From Bradyrhizobium viridifuturi (GTDB taxonomy: Bacteria; Pseudomonadota; Alphaproteobacteria; Rhizobiales; Xanthobacteraceae), in contig NZ_LGTB01000016.1 of assembly GCF_001238275.1 (NCBI RefSeq), positions 102,489 through 166,488 of the forward strand: a stretch of 64,000 nucleotides of DNA. Direction: 5' to 3'. A program made the position numbers and the translations under genes. This document shows, piece by piece, positions 47,258 through 56,093 of the stretch (position 1 is the stretch's first letter; each line of letters begins with the position of its first letter). Under the pieces are notes generated by a model that saw only the letters and a list, made by a program, of their open reading frames with translations, made no database searches and was not told the origin of the DNA.

Positions 47258-47368
47258 GGTGGTCTCCCGTGTTATGCGGGGCTGGGCCATAACAGACCCG
47301 CGTGATCGAAATGCTTCATTGGTCTGACGGCGATTGTGTTGTCCGCTTCGTCGTTGGTCCCGAAGGGG

Positions 47369-47875
47369 TCAGCGGCTCGCCTTGAAGGTGTCCCATCGCG
47401 CGTCGCGCTCTGTTTGATATTTGGGTGTCCGCTCTCCAACCATGTCCTCGCGACGGACCGGCTCGCCACAAGACTCGCAGACCGGGCCGAGCCCGGCCGG
47501 CTTGCCGCAGACGAGGTGCGTGTAGGTCATCGCGCGGCCTTCCTTCGGTGACTTGCACCAGGTCTCACCCCAGGCGCGCAGCGCCATCAACACCGGAAAG
47601 AACGCCGTGCCCTTCTCGGTCAGGTGATATTCGTGGCGCAACGGACGCTTGTTGTAGACGCGCCGCGTCACCAGGCCGTCCGCTTCCAGCTTCTTCAGCC
47701 GCGCCGTGATCATCTGCGGCGTGCCCCCGGTCTGCGCCTGAATCTCCTCGAAGCGATGACTGCGCGCGAACAGCTCGCGCAAAACCAGTACAGTCCAGCG
47801 GTCGCCCACGACGGTCTCGGCGCGGGCGACCGGACACAGCGTTTGGTCAGTCCTGTTGTCCTTGATTTTGGCCAT
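47369..47875 (-). CDS. HxlR-type regulator with a C-terminal Cys motif
   Basis: This 168-residue protein has the winged-helix HxlR domain with the conserved Cys14 (TLCPVARAETVVGDRWTVL), VLRELFARSHRFEEIQ and the wing YNKRPLRHEYHLTEKG. An unusual C-terminal extension has Cys107, Cys123, Cys133 and Cys136 (LVCGKPAGLGPVCESCG), which looks like a small zinc ribbon. HxlR members respond to aldehydes and thiol stress. It is divergent from a glyoxalase/epoxide hydrolase/monooxygenase gene group that it probably controls. ATG 47875 is used; GTG 47878 adds one residue. Confidence 0.9.
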   Translation of the reverse strand: MAKIKDNRTDQTLCPVARAETVVGDRWTVLVLRELFARSHRFEEIQAQTGGTPQMITARLKKLEADGLVTRRVYNKRPLRHEYHLTEKGTAFFPVLMALRAWGETWCKSPKEGRAMTYTHLVCGKPAGLGPVCESCGEPVRREDMVGERTPKYQTERDARWDTFKASR

Positions 47876-47988
47876 CACGATTACTTCATCGAGCTTGTTA
47901 CTATGATTATCATAGCAATATGGCCCGTCATCATCGCGAATGCAATGGGCCGCTTTTGGCCCGGTCTTTCATCACCAGGGAGCGAGCC

Positions 47989-48594
47989 ATGACCACGGAA
48001 CAGGCGCCGGCAGCGGCAAAAGTCGATTTGAAGCTCGAGGTCGTCGTCATTCCCGTCGCCGACGTCGACCGGGCCAAGCGGTTCTACCAGGACCTCGGCT
48101 GGCGGCTTGATGCCGACTTCGTCAGGCCCGACGGCTCGCGCGCCGTACAACTCACGCCGCCGGGTTCGCCGACTTCGATCCATCTCGGCTCGGGAGCCGG
48201 GCTGCCGCGCTTCCTGATCGTCAACGACATCGAAGCGGCGCGCGCCGAGCTGATCGCGCGCGGCGCCGACGTCAGCGAGGTGTTTCATCGCGGCGCGGAA
48301 GGCCGCATCGAGGGACCGGATCCGGAGCGCCCGAGCTACGGTTCGCTCGCCACCTTCAACGATCCCGACGGCAATGTCTGGCTGCTGCAGCAGGTCACGC
48401 AGCGGCTGCCGGGTCGCGTCGACGGCAACAGCACGAACTTCTCATCGTCGGCTGATCTCGCCGCCGCGCTCCGCCGCGCGGCCACGGCCCATGGCGAGCA
48501 TGAGAAGCGGACCGGTGGGCATGATGCGAACTGGCCGGACTGGTACGCCGAATACATCGTCCGCGAGCAGGCCGGCAAGCCGCTGCCCGAGTGA
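47989..48594 (+). CDS. VOC (glyoxalase/bleomycin resistance-type) family protein
   Basis: This 201-residue protein has a VOC domain made of paired beta-alpha-beta-beta-beta modules (about residues 16-140): VVVIPVADVDRAKRFYQDLG, RFLIVNDIEAARAELIARGA and ATFNDPDGNVWLLQQVT. A separate helical C-terminal piece follows (ANWPDWYAEYIVREQAG), present in some related proteins. It is the first gene of a plus-strand group divergent from the HxlR regulator. A GGGAG ribosome site precedes ATG 47989. Confidence 0.9.
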   Translation: MTTEQAPAAAKVDLKLEVVVIPVADVDRAKRFYQDLGWRLDADFVRPDGSRAVQLTPPGSPTSIHLGSGAGLPRFLIVNDIEAARAELIARGADVSEVFHRGAEGRIEGPDPERPSYGSLATFNDPDGNVWLLQQVTQRLPGRVDGNSTNFSSSADLAAALRRAATAHGEHEKRTGGHDANWPDWYAEYIVREQAGKPLPE

Positions 48595-48660
48595 TCGGAA
48601 GACCGCGGTAGTCCGTAAAGCCGGCAGCATCGCAGCTGCGCGTTCGAAGGAGCTAGTGCA

Positions 48661-50034
48661 ATGACGACGTCATCGAAGACAGCGATTACAATTGCAGCGG
48701 GTCAATCGAACCAGGAAGCCATTGACCAGAGCAGACGCAGGCTGCTTGCCGGCGCGGCGCTGGGCCTCGCTGTCGCCAGCGCCGCCGGCCTGTTTCCGGC
48801 GCGCCCGGTTGCAGCGGCCGCCAATGATGCGATCCGCCCGTTCCATATCGACATCCCCGAGGCAGACCTCGTCGATCTTCGCCGCCGCCTGGCGGCGACC
48901 CGATGGTCCGACAAGGAGACCGTCAATGACGACTCCCAGGGCGTCCCGCAGGCGATGCTGCGCGATCTGGTCCGCTACTGGCAGACCGATTACGACTGGC
49001 GCAAGGTCGAGGCGCGGCTCAACGCGCTGCCGCAGTTCATCACCGAGATCGACGGGCTCGACATCCACTTCATTCACGTTCGCTCGAAGCACGACAATGC
49101 ACTGCCGATGATCGTCACGCATGGCTGGCCGGGGTCGGTGATCGAGCAGATGAAGATCATCGAGCCCCTGACCAATCCCACCGCCCATGGCGGCAGCGTG
49201 GCGGACGCGTTCCATCTCGTGATCCCGTCGATGCCGGGCTACGGCTTCTCCGGCAAGCCGACCACGACGGGTTGGGATCCGCAGCGCATCGCGCGGGCCT
49301 GGGTCCAGCTGATGAAGCGGCTCGGCTACAGCAAGTTCGTGGCACAGGGCGGCGACTGGGGTTCGCCGGTCTCCAATGAAATGGCCAAGCTGGGTGCGCC
49401 GGAGCTGCTCGGCATCCATGTCAACCTGCCCGGCGTCGTTCCGCCCGAGGTGTTCAAGGCGGTCTCCACCGGAGGTCCCGCGCCGGACAATCTGTCGGCG
49501 GAGGAGCTGCACGCCTTCGAGCAGATCAAGCTTCAATTCGCGAAGCGGCGTGCCTATGCGCAGATCATGGGCACGCGCCCGCAGTCCCTTGCGGCGTTTG
49601 CGGATTCTCCGGCGGGCCTCGCCGCCTGGCTGCTCGATCACGGCGACGGCTATGCCCAGCCGGCCTCCGCGATGCAATCAGCCGTGCTCGGGCGCGCCGT
49701 CAACGGCCATTCCGGGGGTGCGCTGACCCGCGATGATGTGCTCGACAACATCACGCTGTACTGGCTCACCAACAGCGCGATCTCCTCGGGCCGCCTGTAC
49801 TGGGAAAACAAGACCAATCTCTATTTGCCCGCCAATGTCACGATCCCCGCTGCCGTCACCGCGTTCCCCGGCGAGAGTTTCGTGGCGCCGCGGAGCTGGG
49901 CGGAGAAGGCCTATCACAAGCTGATCTACTTCCATCAGGCCGAAGCCGGCGGTCACTTCGCGGCCTGGGAGCAGCCCGACATTTTCAGCAGGGAAGTTCG
50001 GGATGCGTTTCGGCCGCTCCGCAAGCTGATCTGA
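48661..50034 (+). CDS. Epoxide hydrolase family protein with a Tat signal
   Basis: This 457-residue alpha/beta hydrolase has the EHN epoxide hydrolase N-terminal domain (RPFHIDIPEADLVDLRRRLA) and the nucleophile Asp232 in AQGGDWGSPV, with the oxyanion region VTHGWPGSVIEQ. An N-terminal twin-arginine signal (SRRRLLAGAALGLA, Arg25-27) predicts export in folded form. It would open epoxides to diols in the periplasm. It sits between a glyoxalase-like gene and a monooxygenase gene in a likely detoxification operon controlled by the divergent HxlR protein. Confidence 0.92.
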   Translation: MTTSSKTAITIAAGQSNQEAIDQSRRRLLAGAALGLAVASAAGLFPARPVAAAANDAIRPFHIDIPEADLVDLRRRLAATRWSDKETVNDDSQGVPQAMLRDLVRYWQTDYDWRKVEARLNALPQFITEIDGLDIHFIHVRSKHDNALPMIVTHGWPGSVIEQMKIIEPLTNPTAHGGSVADAFHLVIPSMPGYGFSGKPTTTGWDPQRIARAWVQLMKRLGYSKFVAQGGDWGSPVSNEMAKLGAPELLGIHVNLPGVVPPEVFKAVSTGGPAPDNLSAEELHAFEQIKLQFAKRRAYAQIMGTRPQSLAAFADSPAGLAAWLLDHGDGYAQPASAMQSAVLGRAVNGHSGGALTRDDVLDNITLYWLTNSAISSGRLYWENKTNLYLPANVTIPAAVTAFPGESFVAPRSWAEKAYHKLIYFHQAEAGGHFAAWEQPDIFSREVRDAFRPLRKLI

Positions 50035-50055
50035 GAATCGAAGGGAACATCCGCC

Positions 50056-50349
50056 ATGTCAAAGCTTGCACTCATCGCCACCGTCGAGGTCGCGCCGGAG
50101 AAGCGCGATCAAGTACAGTCGTTGTTGTCGGCGCACGGCGCCCGCTCACTCAGGGATGAGCCGGGTACGCTGCATTTCGACATCCTGGTGCCGCGCGAGG
50201 ATGCCGCGAAGCTTTTGATCTATGAGGTCTATCAGGACGACGCCGCGTTCGAGGCGCATCGCAATGCGCGCTCGATCGCACAGTTTCGCGAGGAGTCAGC
50301 GGCGCTCGGCGTCAAGATCACCGCGACGCGGTGTACGCCCGCCGAGTAA
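50056..50349 (+). CDS. Antibiotic biosynthesis monooxygenase-domain protein (YgiN-like)
   Basis: This 97-residue dimeric alpha/beta-barrel protein has the ABM domain pattern: LALIATVEVAPEKRDQVQSL, DEPGTLHFDILVPRED and YEVYQDDAAFEAHRNARSI. Related proteins are quinol monooxygenases or act on reactive aromatic compounds without a cofactor. It is the last gene of the glyoxalase/epoxide hydrolase group, 21 bases after the preceding stop. Confidence 0.9.
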   Translation: MSKLALIATVEVAPEKRDQVQSLLSAHGARSLRDEPGTLHFDILVPREDAAKLLIYEVYQDDAAFEAHRNARSIAQFREESAALGVKITATRCTPAE

Positions 50350-50366
50350 GCGCAGCCGCGCCGGCG

Positions 50367-50555
50367 TCATGCCTTGAGGCTGGCGCCGCGCTCGGACAGG
50401 ACCTTTTCGGCCTTCGGCGTCAACTCATAGAGGTCGCCGTCCTTTGCAACGTAGCCCTCCTTGATGAGCCGGTCGACTTCGCCCTGCACGTCGTCGGCAA
50501 AGGCGATCGATTGCGCGATGTCGCAGAGAACCGCGACCTGTTCGTCTCTAAGCAT
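50367..50555 (-). CDS. Small winged-helix-like protein (62 aa), unknown
   Basis: MLRDEQVAVLCDIAQSIAF through ELTPKAEKVLSERG reads as a small helix-rich protein with a beta-hairpin (GYVAKDGDLYELTPKAEKVL) like a winged-helix wing. The start at 50555 has GGAGGA-like sequence upstream. It is convergent with the monooxygenase gene and 119 bases downstream of the metallo-hydrolase. It could bind DNA, but that is only a structural guess. Confidence 0.6.
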   Translation of the reverse strand: MLRDEQVAVLCDIAQSIAFADDVQGEVDRLIKEGYVAKDGDLYELTPKAEKVLSERGASLKA

Positions 50556-50674
50556 GGCGTCCTCCGTCAGGGCGGGGAACGCGCAGGCCGGCATTCGGTT
50601 CCAGGAGGCCGGATGATACGACCGAACTTCGCGCCGACCGGCCATCTGCTGCGACGCCGTCCGTGCCCCGAGCT

Positions 50675-51565
50675 TCACCGAGGCACGGTGTCGAACACCG
50701 GTGTGTAGCCGTCGCCGTCGCGGCGGATGTGGGCGCAGCGCGCGCCGCGGAAGTGGGCCGGTATGACGAGCCGGCCGCTGTCGGCGGCCTCCGACAGGAT
50801 TTTCGCGCGCGTCTCGTGCGCGAGTTGCGGCTCGGTGCAGGATGAGGTGGACAGGGCGGGCTGGAAGATCTGCACCGGATTGTGCACGGCATCGCCGCAA
50901 AAGATCGCGCGATACTGCGCATAATCGACGCGCAACCCCATTTGCCCGCTGGTGTGGCCCGGCAGGGGGACGAGTTGCAGGCCCGGGACGAGCTCATGGC
51001 CGTCGTCGACGAGATCGACACGGCCGGCCTCGACGATCGGAATGACGCTCTGCTCCAGCGCGCGGGCGTGGATCGGCGGGGCACGGCCGGCATTATGCTG
51101 TGCCATCCAGTCGGCAAGCTCGCGGCGGCCGAACAGATAGCGCGCATTGGGAAAGGTCGGCTGCCAGCGGCCATTGTCCTGGCGCGTATTCCAGCCGACG
51201 TGGTCGACATGCAGATGGGTGCAGAACACCAGATCGATGCCGGCCGGATCGACGCCGATTGCCCGCAACCGATCGAGGAAGCCGCTGCCGCGCCGCCGAT
51301 GCCAGGCCGGAATTTCAGGGATGTCCTTGTGCTCGCCGATGCAGGCATCGACGAGCAGCGTTCGCCCGGCCGTTCGGATCACGAAACTCTGGATCGCGTG
51401 TTTCGCGAGATCGCGCGCGAGATCGATGAACACCGGCTCCAGCGTGTCGCGATGCGCTTCGATCGAGCCGCGATCATATCCGGGAAGGAACCCGGAGAGC
51501 GGCAGCCCGAAGTCGTCGTCGTCGACGATGATGTCGACAGTCGCCTCGCCGATCGCAAACCGCAT
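50675..51565 (-). CDS. MBL-fold hydrolase, lactonase-like
   Basis: This 296-residue metallo-beta-lactamase-fold enzyme has the metal motif CTHLHVDHVGW, then LPGHTSGQMGL, CGDAVHNPVQI and a final IPAHFRG. Long inserts and HVDHVGWN resemble AHL-lactonase-type or organophosphate-type members of the fold. No signal peptide is seen. Substrate unknown. Single gene. Confidence 0.88.
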   Translation of the reverse strand: MRFAIGEATVDIIVDDDDFGLPLSGFLPGYDRGSIEAHRDTLEPVFIDLARDLAKHAIQSFVIRTAGRTLLVDACIGEHKDIPEIPAWHRRRGSGFLDRLRAIGVDPAGIDLVFCTHLHVDHVGWNTRQDNGRWQPTFPNARYLFGRRELADWMAQHNAGRAPPIHARALEQSVIPIVEAGRVDLVDDGHELVPGLQLVPLPGHTSGQMGLRVDYAQYRAIFCGDAVHNPVQIFQPALSTSSCTEPQLAHETRAKILSEAADSGRLVIPAHFRGARCAHIRRDGDGYTPVFDTVPR

Positions 51566-51659
51566 GACAGCTCCTTCCCGGAGATCCGCGCATCTTGCCG
51601 CCCGGTCACTATGCGGGTCGGCGTCAACGATCGCAAGTCGCGTCGGCGGTGAATGGCTA

Positions 51660-52712
51660 TCAGACCATCTCGCGCAGCAGGGCGATCAGGCGGCCGCACT
51701 CATCGTCGGTGCCGACCGTGATGCGCAGGAAATCCTCGATCCGCGGCTTCTGGAAATGCCGCACCAGGACGCCGCGCTCGCGCAGCTTCGCGGCGAGATC
51801 GGCGCCCCGATGGCCGCCATGGCGCGCGAACACGAAGTTCGCAAGCGACGGCAGCACCTCGAAGCCGAGCTCGGTGAGGCCGCAGACCAGTGCCTCGCGA
51901 CTTTCGATGATGCGCTGCCGGGTCTCGTCGAACCAGGCGTCGTCAGCGATCGCCGCGGTTGCGCCGGCAAGCGCTAGACAGTCCAGCGGATAGGAGTTGA
52001 AGCTGTCCTTGACCCGCTCCAGCGCCTCGATCAGCGGACGCTGGCCGATCGCGAAGCCGACTCGCAGGCCGGCCAGCGCGCGCGACTTCGACAGCGTCTG
52101 GATCACCAAGAGATTGTCGTGGCGCGCGACCAGCGGCACCGCGCTCTCGGCGCCGAAGTCGACATAGGCCTCGTCGACCACGACCAGACGGTCCGGCTGC
52201 TCGGCGAGCAGCGCCTCGATCGCGGCACGCGGCAGCGCGATGCCGGTCGGCGCGTTTGGATTGCACAGCAGGATGGCGCTGCCCGGCCGCCGGTAGTCGG
52301 CGAGATCAATCCGCATCGCGGCGTCGAGCGGCACCTGTTCGTATCGCGCGCCATAGAGCCGGCAATACACCGGATAGAAGCTGTAGGTGATGTCGGGAAA
52401 CAGCAGCGGCGCATCGTGCTTCAGCAGTGCCGGGAAGCTGTGCGCCAGCACCTCGTCCGAGCCGTTGCCGACGAATACCTCGTCCGGCGTGACGCCATAG
52501 CGCGTCGCGATCGCCTCGCGCAGCGCGGTTGCGCGCGGATCCGGATAGAGCCGCAGGCGATCCGTGGCCGCTGTGATCGCCGCGATCGCGCGCGGCGACG
52601 GCGGGTAGGGATTCTCGTTGGTATTGAGCTTGATGAGGCCGTCGATCTTGGGCTGCTCGCCGGGCACGTAGGGCGACAGGTTGTGGACGACCGAACTCCA
52701 GAAGCGACTCAT
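51660..52712 (-). CDS. hisC: Histidinol-phosphate aminotransferase family (HisC-like)
   Basis: This 350-residue fold-type I PLP aminotransferase matches HisC in length and motifs: LNTNENPYPPSP, the PLP-phosphate region NGSDEVLA, CNPNAPTG, VVDEAYVDF and the Schiff-base Lys209 in TLSKSRALAGLRVGFA. It would convert imidazole acetol phosphate to histidinol phosphate, or act on aromatic keto acids. It is not linked to other his genes and is separated from the upstream dehydratase by a hairpin, so it may be a second copy of broad specificity. Confidence 0.9.
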   Translation of the reverse strand: MSRFWSSVVHNLSPYVPGEQPKIDGLIKLNTNENPYPPSPRAIAAITAATDRLRLYPDPRATALREAIATRYGVTPDEVFVGNGSDEVLAHSFPALLKHDAPLLFPDITYSFYPVYCRLYGARYEQVPLDAAMRIDLADYRRPGSAILLCNPNAPTGIALPRAAIEALLAEQPDRLVVVDEAYVDFGAESAVPLVARHDNLLVIQTLSKSRALAGLRVGFAIGQRPLIEALERVKDSFNSYPLDCLALAGATAAIADDAWFDETRQRIIESREALVCGLTELGFEVLPSLANFVFARHGGHRGADLAAKLRERGVLVRHFQKPRIEDFLRITVGTDDECGRLIALLREMV

Positions 52713-52756
52713 GATCTGCGATCCAGGGAGATGAATGCGATCACAATACGGAATGC

Positions 52757-52784
52757 GAGGCGCCGATGAAAGCGCCTCTTTTTT
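52757..52784 (+). terminator. Rho-independent terminator on the plus strand
   Basis: GAGGCGC / GCGCCTC stem with an 8-base loop followed by TTTTTT (52779-52784). Both flanking genes are on the minus strand, so a plus-strand terminator here has no obvious gene. It may serve antisense transcription through hisC. Confidence 0.55.
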
Positions 52785-52808
52785 CCGTCGTTCCGACGCT
52801 TGCGATCC

Positions 52809-53663
52809 TTACCAGCTGGCCGTGCCCTTCATGGTCGGCTGGCCCTCGGCGTTAGCGGTCCACAGCTCCATGCCGCCGTCCTTGTCGTTGGCATTGATCG
52901 AGAACTCGCTGCCTTCGAACAGCGGCTGCACGCCGCGATAGGACAGCTTCTTGGGCGGCTTGCCGCCGCGCAGTTTGGCGGCGAGCTCGACTATGAAGGA
53001 GGCCTGCAGCGGGCCGTGGAAGATCAGCCCCGGATAGCCTTCGACCTTGGTGACGTAGTCGCGATCGTAATGGATGCGGTGGCCGTTGAAGGTCAGTGCG
53101 GAGTAGCGGAACAGCAGCACCGGATCGGAGACGTGGCTCTCGCGATGCTGCGCGGCCGGAGCATGCGGCGGTGCCTTGGCGGGCGCCACGGATTGCGTGC
53201 TCGTCATCTCGCGATAGACGATGTCCTGCCGCTCGCGCACCGCCAGCCCGCGCGAGGTCGTCACCTCGTGATTGACCGAGACGAAGCACAGCGTCCCGGT
53301 CGAGCCGGATTTGATGGTGACGTCGGCAATCTTCGACGAGCGCTTGGCCTCGTCGCCGATGCGCAGTGCATCGAAAAATTCGAGCTCGCCGCCGGCCCAC
53401 ATCCGGCGCGGCAGCGGCACCGGCGGCAGGAAGCCGCCGCGGGTCGGGTGACCGTCCGGGCCGAGCTGCGACATCGGAAATACCGGCTGCGCCAGGCACC
53501 AATGCGTGGTCCACGGCGCCGCATCGCCTGCTTTCGGCTCACCGATCTCCTGGAACAGCGTCGCGCGCAGCCCCATGACAAGGTACTTGGTGACGACGTC
53601 GGAGGCTTCCGTGGTCTTGCCGATCCATTGGCGGAGATGATCGAGGTCGAGTTTATCGGTCAT
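52809..53663 (-). CDS. FAS1-type MaoC-like dehydratase/hydratase
   Basis: This 284-residue double hot-dog protein is of the type that includes mesaconyl-C4-CoA hydratase and FAS1-like dehydratases. It starts MTDKLDLDHLRQWIGKTTEA, with PLPRRMWAGGELEFFDALRI in the first half and the second half LFRYSALTFNGHRIHYDRDY, GYPGLIFHGPLQASFIVELA carrying the active-site region. It hydrates a 2-enoyl-CoA. The adjacent CoA-transferase and acyl-CoA dehydrogenase would supply the substrate. Confidence 0.88.
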   Translation of the reverse strand: MTDKLDLDHLRQWIGKTTEASDVVTKYLVMGLRATLFQEIGEPKAGDAAPWTTHWCLAQPVFPMSQLGPDGHPTRGGFLPPVPLPRRMWAGGELEFFDALRIGDEAKRSSKIADVTIKSGSTGTLCFVSVNHEVTTSRGLAVRERQDIVYREMTSTQSVAPAKAPPHAPAAQHRESHVSDPVLLFRYSALTFNGHRIHYDRDYVTKVEGYPGLIFHGPLQASFIVELAAKLRGGKPPKKLSYRGVQPLFEGSEFSINANDKDGGMELWTANAEGQPTMKGTASW

Positions 53664-53689
53664 GACTGGGTGCCCGGGCAGGAGGGATC

Positions 53690-54790
53690 TCAGGAACGTT
53701 TGGTGCGCTCGCCGATCGCGGGCACCTTGCCGTAGTGCCGGTCCTCGCCGACCACGATCGCGGCCGGCGCCGGATAGCTGACCTTGCCGTTCGGCGTGTC
53801 GACCTCGATGCGGCGCAGATGCGGATGCCTGGCGAGATCGTCCATGCTGTTGACCTCGGCAAAGGCGATGTCGGCTTCGGCAAGCTTCGCCAGCAATTCC
53901 TCGCGCGTCAGGCGCCCGAAGCTGTCGCTGACGATCTGGTCGGTCAGCGCGCGGTTGCGCACGCGCTCGACCATGTTGGCAAAGCGCGGATCGTCGGGCA
54001 GGCCGGGCTGGCCCAGTACCTTGGCGCACAGCGTCTTCCACTCGCGCTCGCTCTGGATCGAGATCAGGATTTCCTTGCCATCCTTCGAGCGGAACACGCC
54101 GTAGGGCGCGATCGAGGGATGGGCGAGGCCGATGCGTTTGGGCGACTTGCCGTCTTCGGCATTGAGCAGCGGCACGGTGAGCCAGTCGGCCATCACGTCG
54201 AACATCGAGATCCGGATGTCCGCGCCCTCTCCGGTGCGGCCGCGCCCGATCAGCGCTTCGAGAATGGACGCATGCGCGGTGGCGCCGGTTGCGACATCGA
54301 CGATCGACATGCCGACGCGCGAGGCGCCCTCGGGGCCGCCGGTGATCGAGGCAAGGCCGCTCTCGGCCTGGATCAGGAGGTCATAGGCCTTGCGGTCGGC
54401 ATAGGGACCGGTGTCGCCATAGCCCGTGATGGTGCACATGATCAGCTTCGGATAGGCCTTGCGCAGCCGCTCGCGCGAGAAGCCGAGCTTGTCCATCGAG
54501 CCCGGCTTGAGGTTCTGCAACAGCACGTCGGCGCCCGCGATCAGCTCTTCGAGCTGCGCGCGGCCTTCCTTGGTGGCCAGATCGACCACCGCGGAATCCT
54601 TGCCCCGGTTGAGCCAGACGAAATAGCTGCTCTGGCCCTTCGCTGCGGCGTCGTAGCCGCGGGCGAAATCGCCCTCGGGTCGCTCGATCTTGATGACATG
54701 GGCGCCGGCATCGGCCAAGCGTGACGAGCAGAACGGCGCAGCAACCGCCTGTTCGACGGCGATGACGGTCAATCCCTCAAGCGGCAGCAT
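53690..54790 (-). CDS. CaiB/BaiF family CoA-transferase
   Basis: This 366-residue class III CoA-transferase has LADAGAHVIKIERPEGDFAR, the CoA-site block GKDSAVVDLATKEG, catalytic Asp137 (KAYDLLIQAESGL) and the Gly-rich loop ASITGGPEG. It activates an organic acid to its CoA ester. It lies 11 bases after the acyl-CoA dehydrogenase and 26 bases before the dehydratase, in one minus-strand operon divergent from a LysR gene. Confidence 0.92.
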   Translation of the reverse strand: MLPLEGLTVIAVEQAVAAPFCSSRLADAGAHVIKIERPEGDFARGYDAAAKGQSSYFVWLNRGKDSAVVDLATKEGRAQLEELIAGADVLLQNLKPGSMDKLGFSRERLRKAYPKLIMCTITGYGDTGPYADRKAYDLLIQAESGLASITGGPEGASRVGMSIVDVATGATAHASILEALIGRGRTGEGADIRISMFDVMADWLTVPLLNAEDGKSPKRIGLAHPSIAPYGVFRSKDGKEILISIQSEREWKTLCAKVLGQPGLPDDPRFANMVERVRNRALTDQIVSDSFGRLTREELLAKLAEADIAFAEVNSMDDLARHPHLRRIEVDTPNGKVSYPAPAAIVVGEDRHYGKVPAIGERTKRS

Positions 54791-54801
54791 GATCAGACAA
54801 C

Positions 54802-55971
54802 TCAGTAGGAGCGGGGCATGCCGAGCACGTGCTCGGCGACGAAGGAGAGGATCAGATTGGTCGAGATCGGCGCCACCTGGTAGAGCCGGGTCTCGCGGAA
54901 CTTGCGCTCGACGTCGTATTCCTCGGCGAAGCCGAAGCCGCCATGGGTCTGCACGCAGGCATTGGCCGCTTCCCAGGACGCATCCGCTGCCAGCATCTTG
55001 GCCATGTTGGCCTCGGCGCCGCAGTCGAGCCCGGCTTCATATTTGCGGGTGGCTTCCTTCACCATCAATTCCGCCGCGCGCATCGAGGCGTAGGCCTTGG
55101 CGATCGGGAACTGGATGCCCTGGTTCTGGCCGATCGGCCGGCCGAACACGCTGCGCTCCTTGGCGTAGTTGGTGGCCTTGGCGATGAACCATTTGGCGTC
55201 GCCGACGCATTCGGCTGCGATCAGGATGCGCTCGGCATTCATGCCCGAGAGGATGTAGCGGAAGCCCTTGCCTTCCTCGCCGATCAGGTTTTCCGCCGGC
55301 ACCTTCATGTCGGTGAAGAACACTTCGGTCGTGGCGTGGTTCATCATGGTGCGGATCGGGCGGATCTCGAGACCCTTGCCCTTCACCTCGCGCATGTCGA
55401 CGATGAACACCGAGAGCCCGTCGGTGCGCTTCTTGGATTGTTCCTTCGGCGTGGTGCGCGCCAGCAGGATCATCAGGTCGGAATATTCCGCGCGGCTGGT
55501 CCAGATCTTCTGGCCGTTAACGACGTAGTGATCGCCCTCGCGGCGGGCGAAGGTCTTCAGCGACGAGGTGTCGGTGCCGCTGGTCGGCTCGGTGACGCCG
55601 AACGCCTGCAACCGCAATTCGCCGGTCGCGACCTTCGGTAGATACTTCGCCTTCTGCGCGTCGTTGCCGTGCCGCAGCACGGTGCCCATCGTGTACATCT
55701 GGGCGTGGCAGCCGCCGCCATTGCAGCCGGCGCGCTGGATCTCTTCCAGGATCGCGGCCGCAGCCGACAGCTTCAGCCCCGCGCCGCCATATTCCTCGGG
55801 GATCAGCACCGAGAGATAGCCGGCCTCCGTCAGCGCATCGACGAACTCCTTCGGATAGGCCATCTGGCGATCGAGCTTGCGCCAGTATTCGCCGGGAAAC
55901 TGCGCGCAGAGTTTTGCGACGGCGTCGCGGATGTCTGTATGGTCGTCGGTGTGCTGATCGTGTGTGGTCAT
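54802..55971 (-). CDS. Acyl-CoA dehydrogenase
   Basis: This 389-residue acyl-CoA dehydrogenase has FAD/substrate motif AFGVTEPTSGTDTSSLKT, the middle beta domain, and the C-terminal YAKERSVFGRPIGQNQGIQF and CVQTHGGFGFAEEYDVERKF. It is the first gene of the operon with the CoA-transferase and dehydratase, which suggests a CoA-ester degradation route under LysR control. Confidence 0.93.
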   Translation of the reverse strand: MTTHDQHTDDHTDIRDAVAKLCAQFPGEYWRKLDRQMAYPKEFVDALTEAGYLSVLIPEEYGGAGLKLSAAAAILEEIQRAGCNGGGCHAQMYTMGTVLRHGNDAQKAKYLPKVATGELRLQAFGVTEPTSGTDTSSLKTFARREGDHYVVNGQKIWTSRAEYSDLMILLARTTPKEQSKKRTDGLSVFIVDMREVKGKGLEIRPIRTMMNHATTEVFFTDMKVPAENLIGEEGKGFRYILSGMNAERILIAAECVGDAKWFIAKATNYAKERSVFGRPIGQNQGIQFPIAKAYASMRAAELMVKEATRKYEAGLDCGAEANMAKMLAADASWEAANACVQTHGGFGFAEEYDVERKFRETRLYQVAPISTNLILSFVAEHVLGMPRSY

Positions 55972-56044
55972 CGGTTCTTCTTGTCGCGAGGTTGCGCGGA
56001 CACCAGGTCAAACGCCCGCTGTTGTGGGGCCCCGGTAAACTCCC

Positions 56045-56066
56045 TATGCTGTTTTGTTATAGCGTA
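56045..56066. promoter_or_regulatory. Possible LysR binding dyad
   Basis: TATGC and GCGTA are imperfect inverted halves around an AT-rich centre, with a T-N11-A pattern (T56047, A56059), between the divergent acyl-CoA dehydrogenase and LysR genes. The match is weak. Confidence 0.3.
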
Positions 56067-56093
56067 TGAACCTGCCTTCCAGGATTGGCAAGT

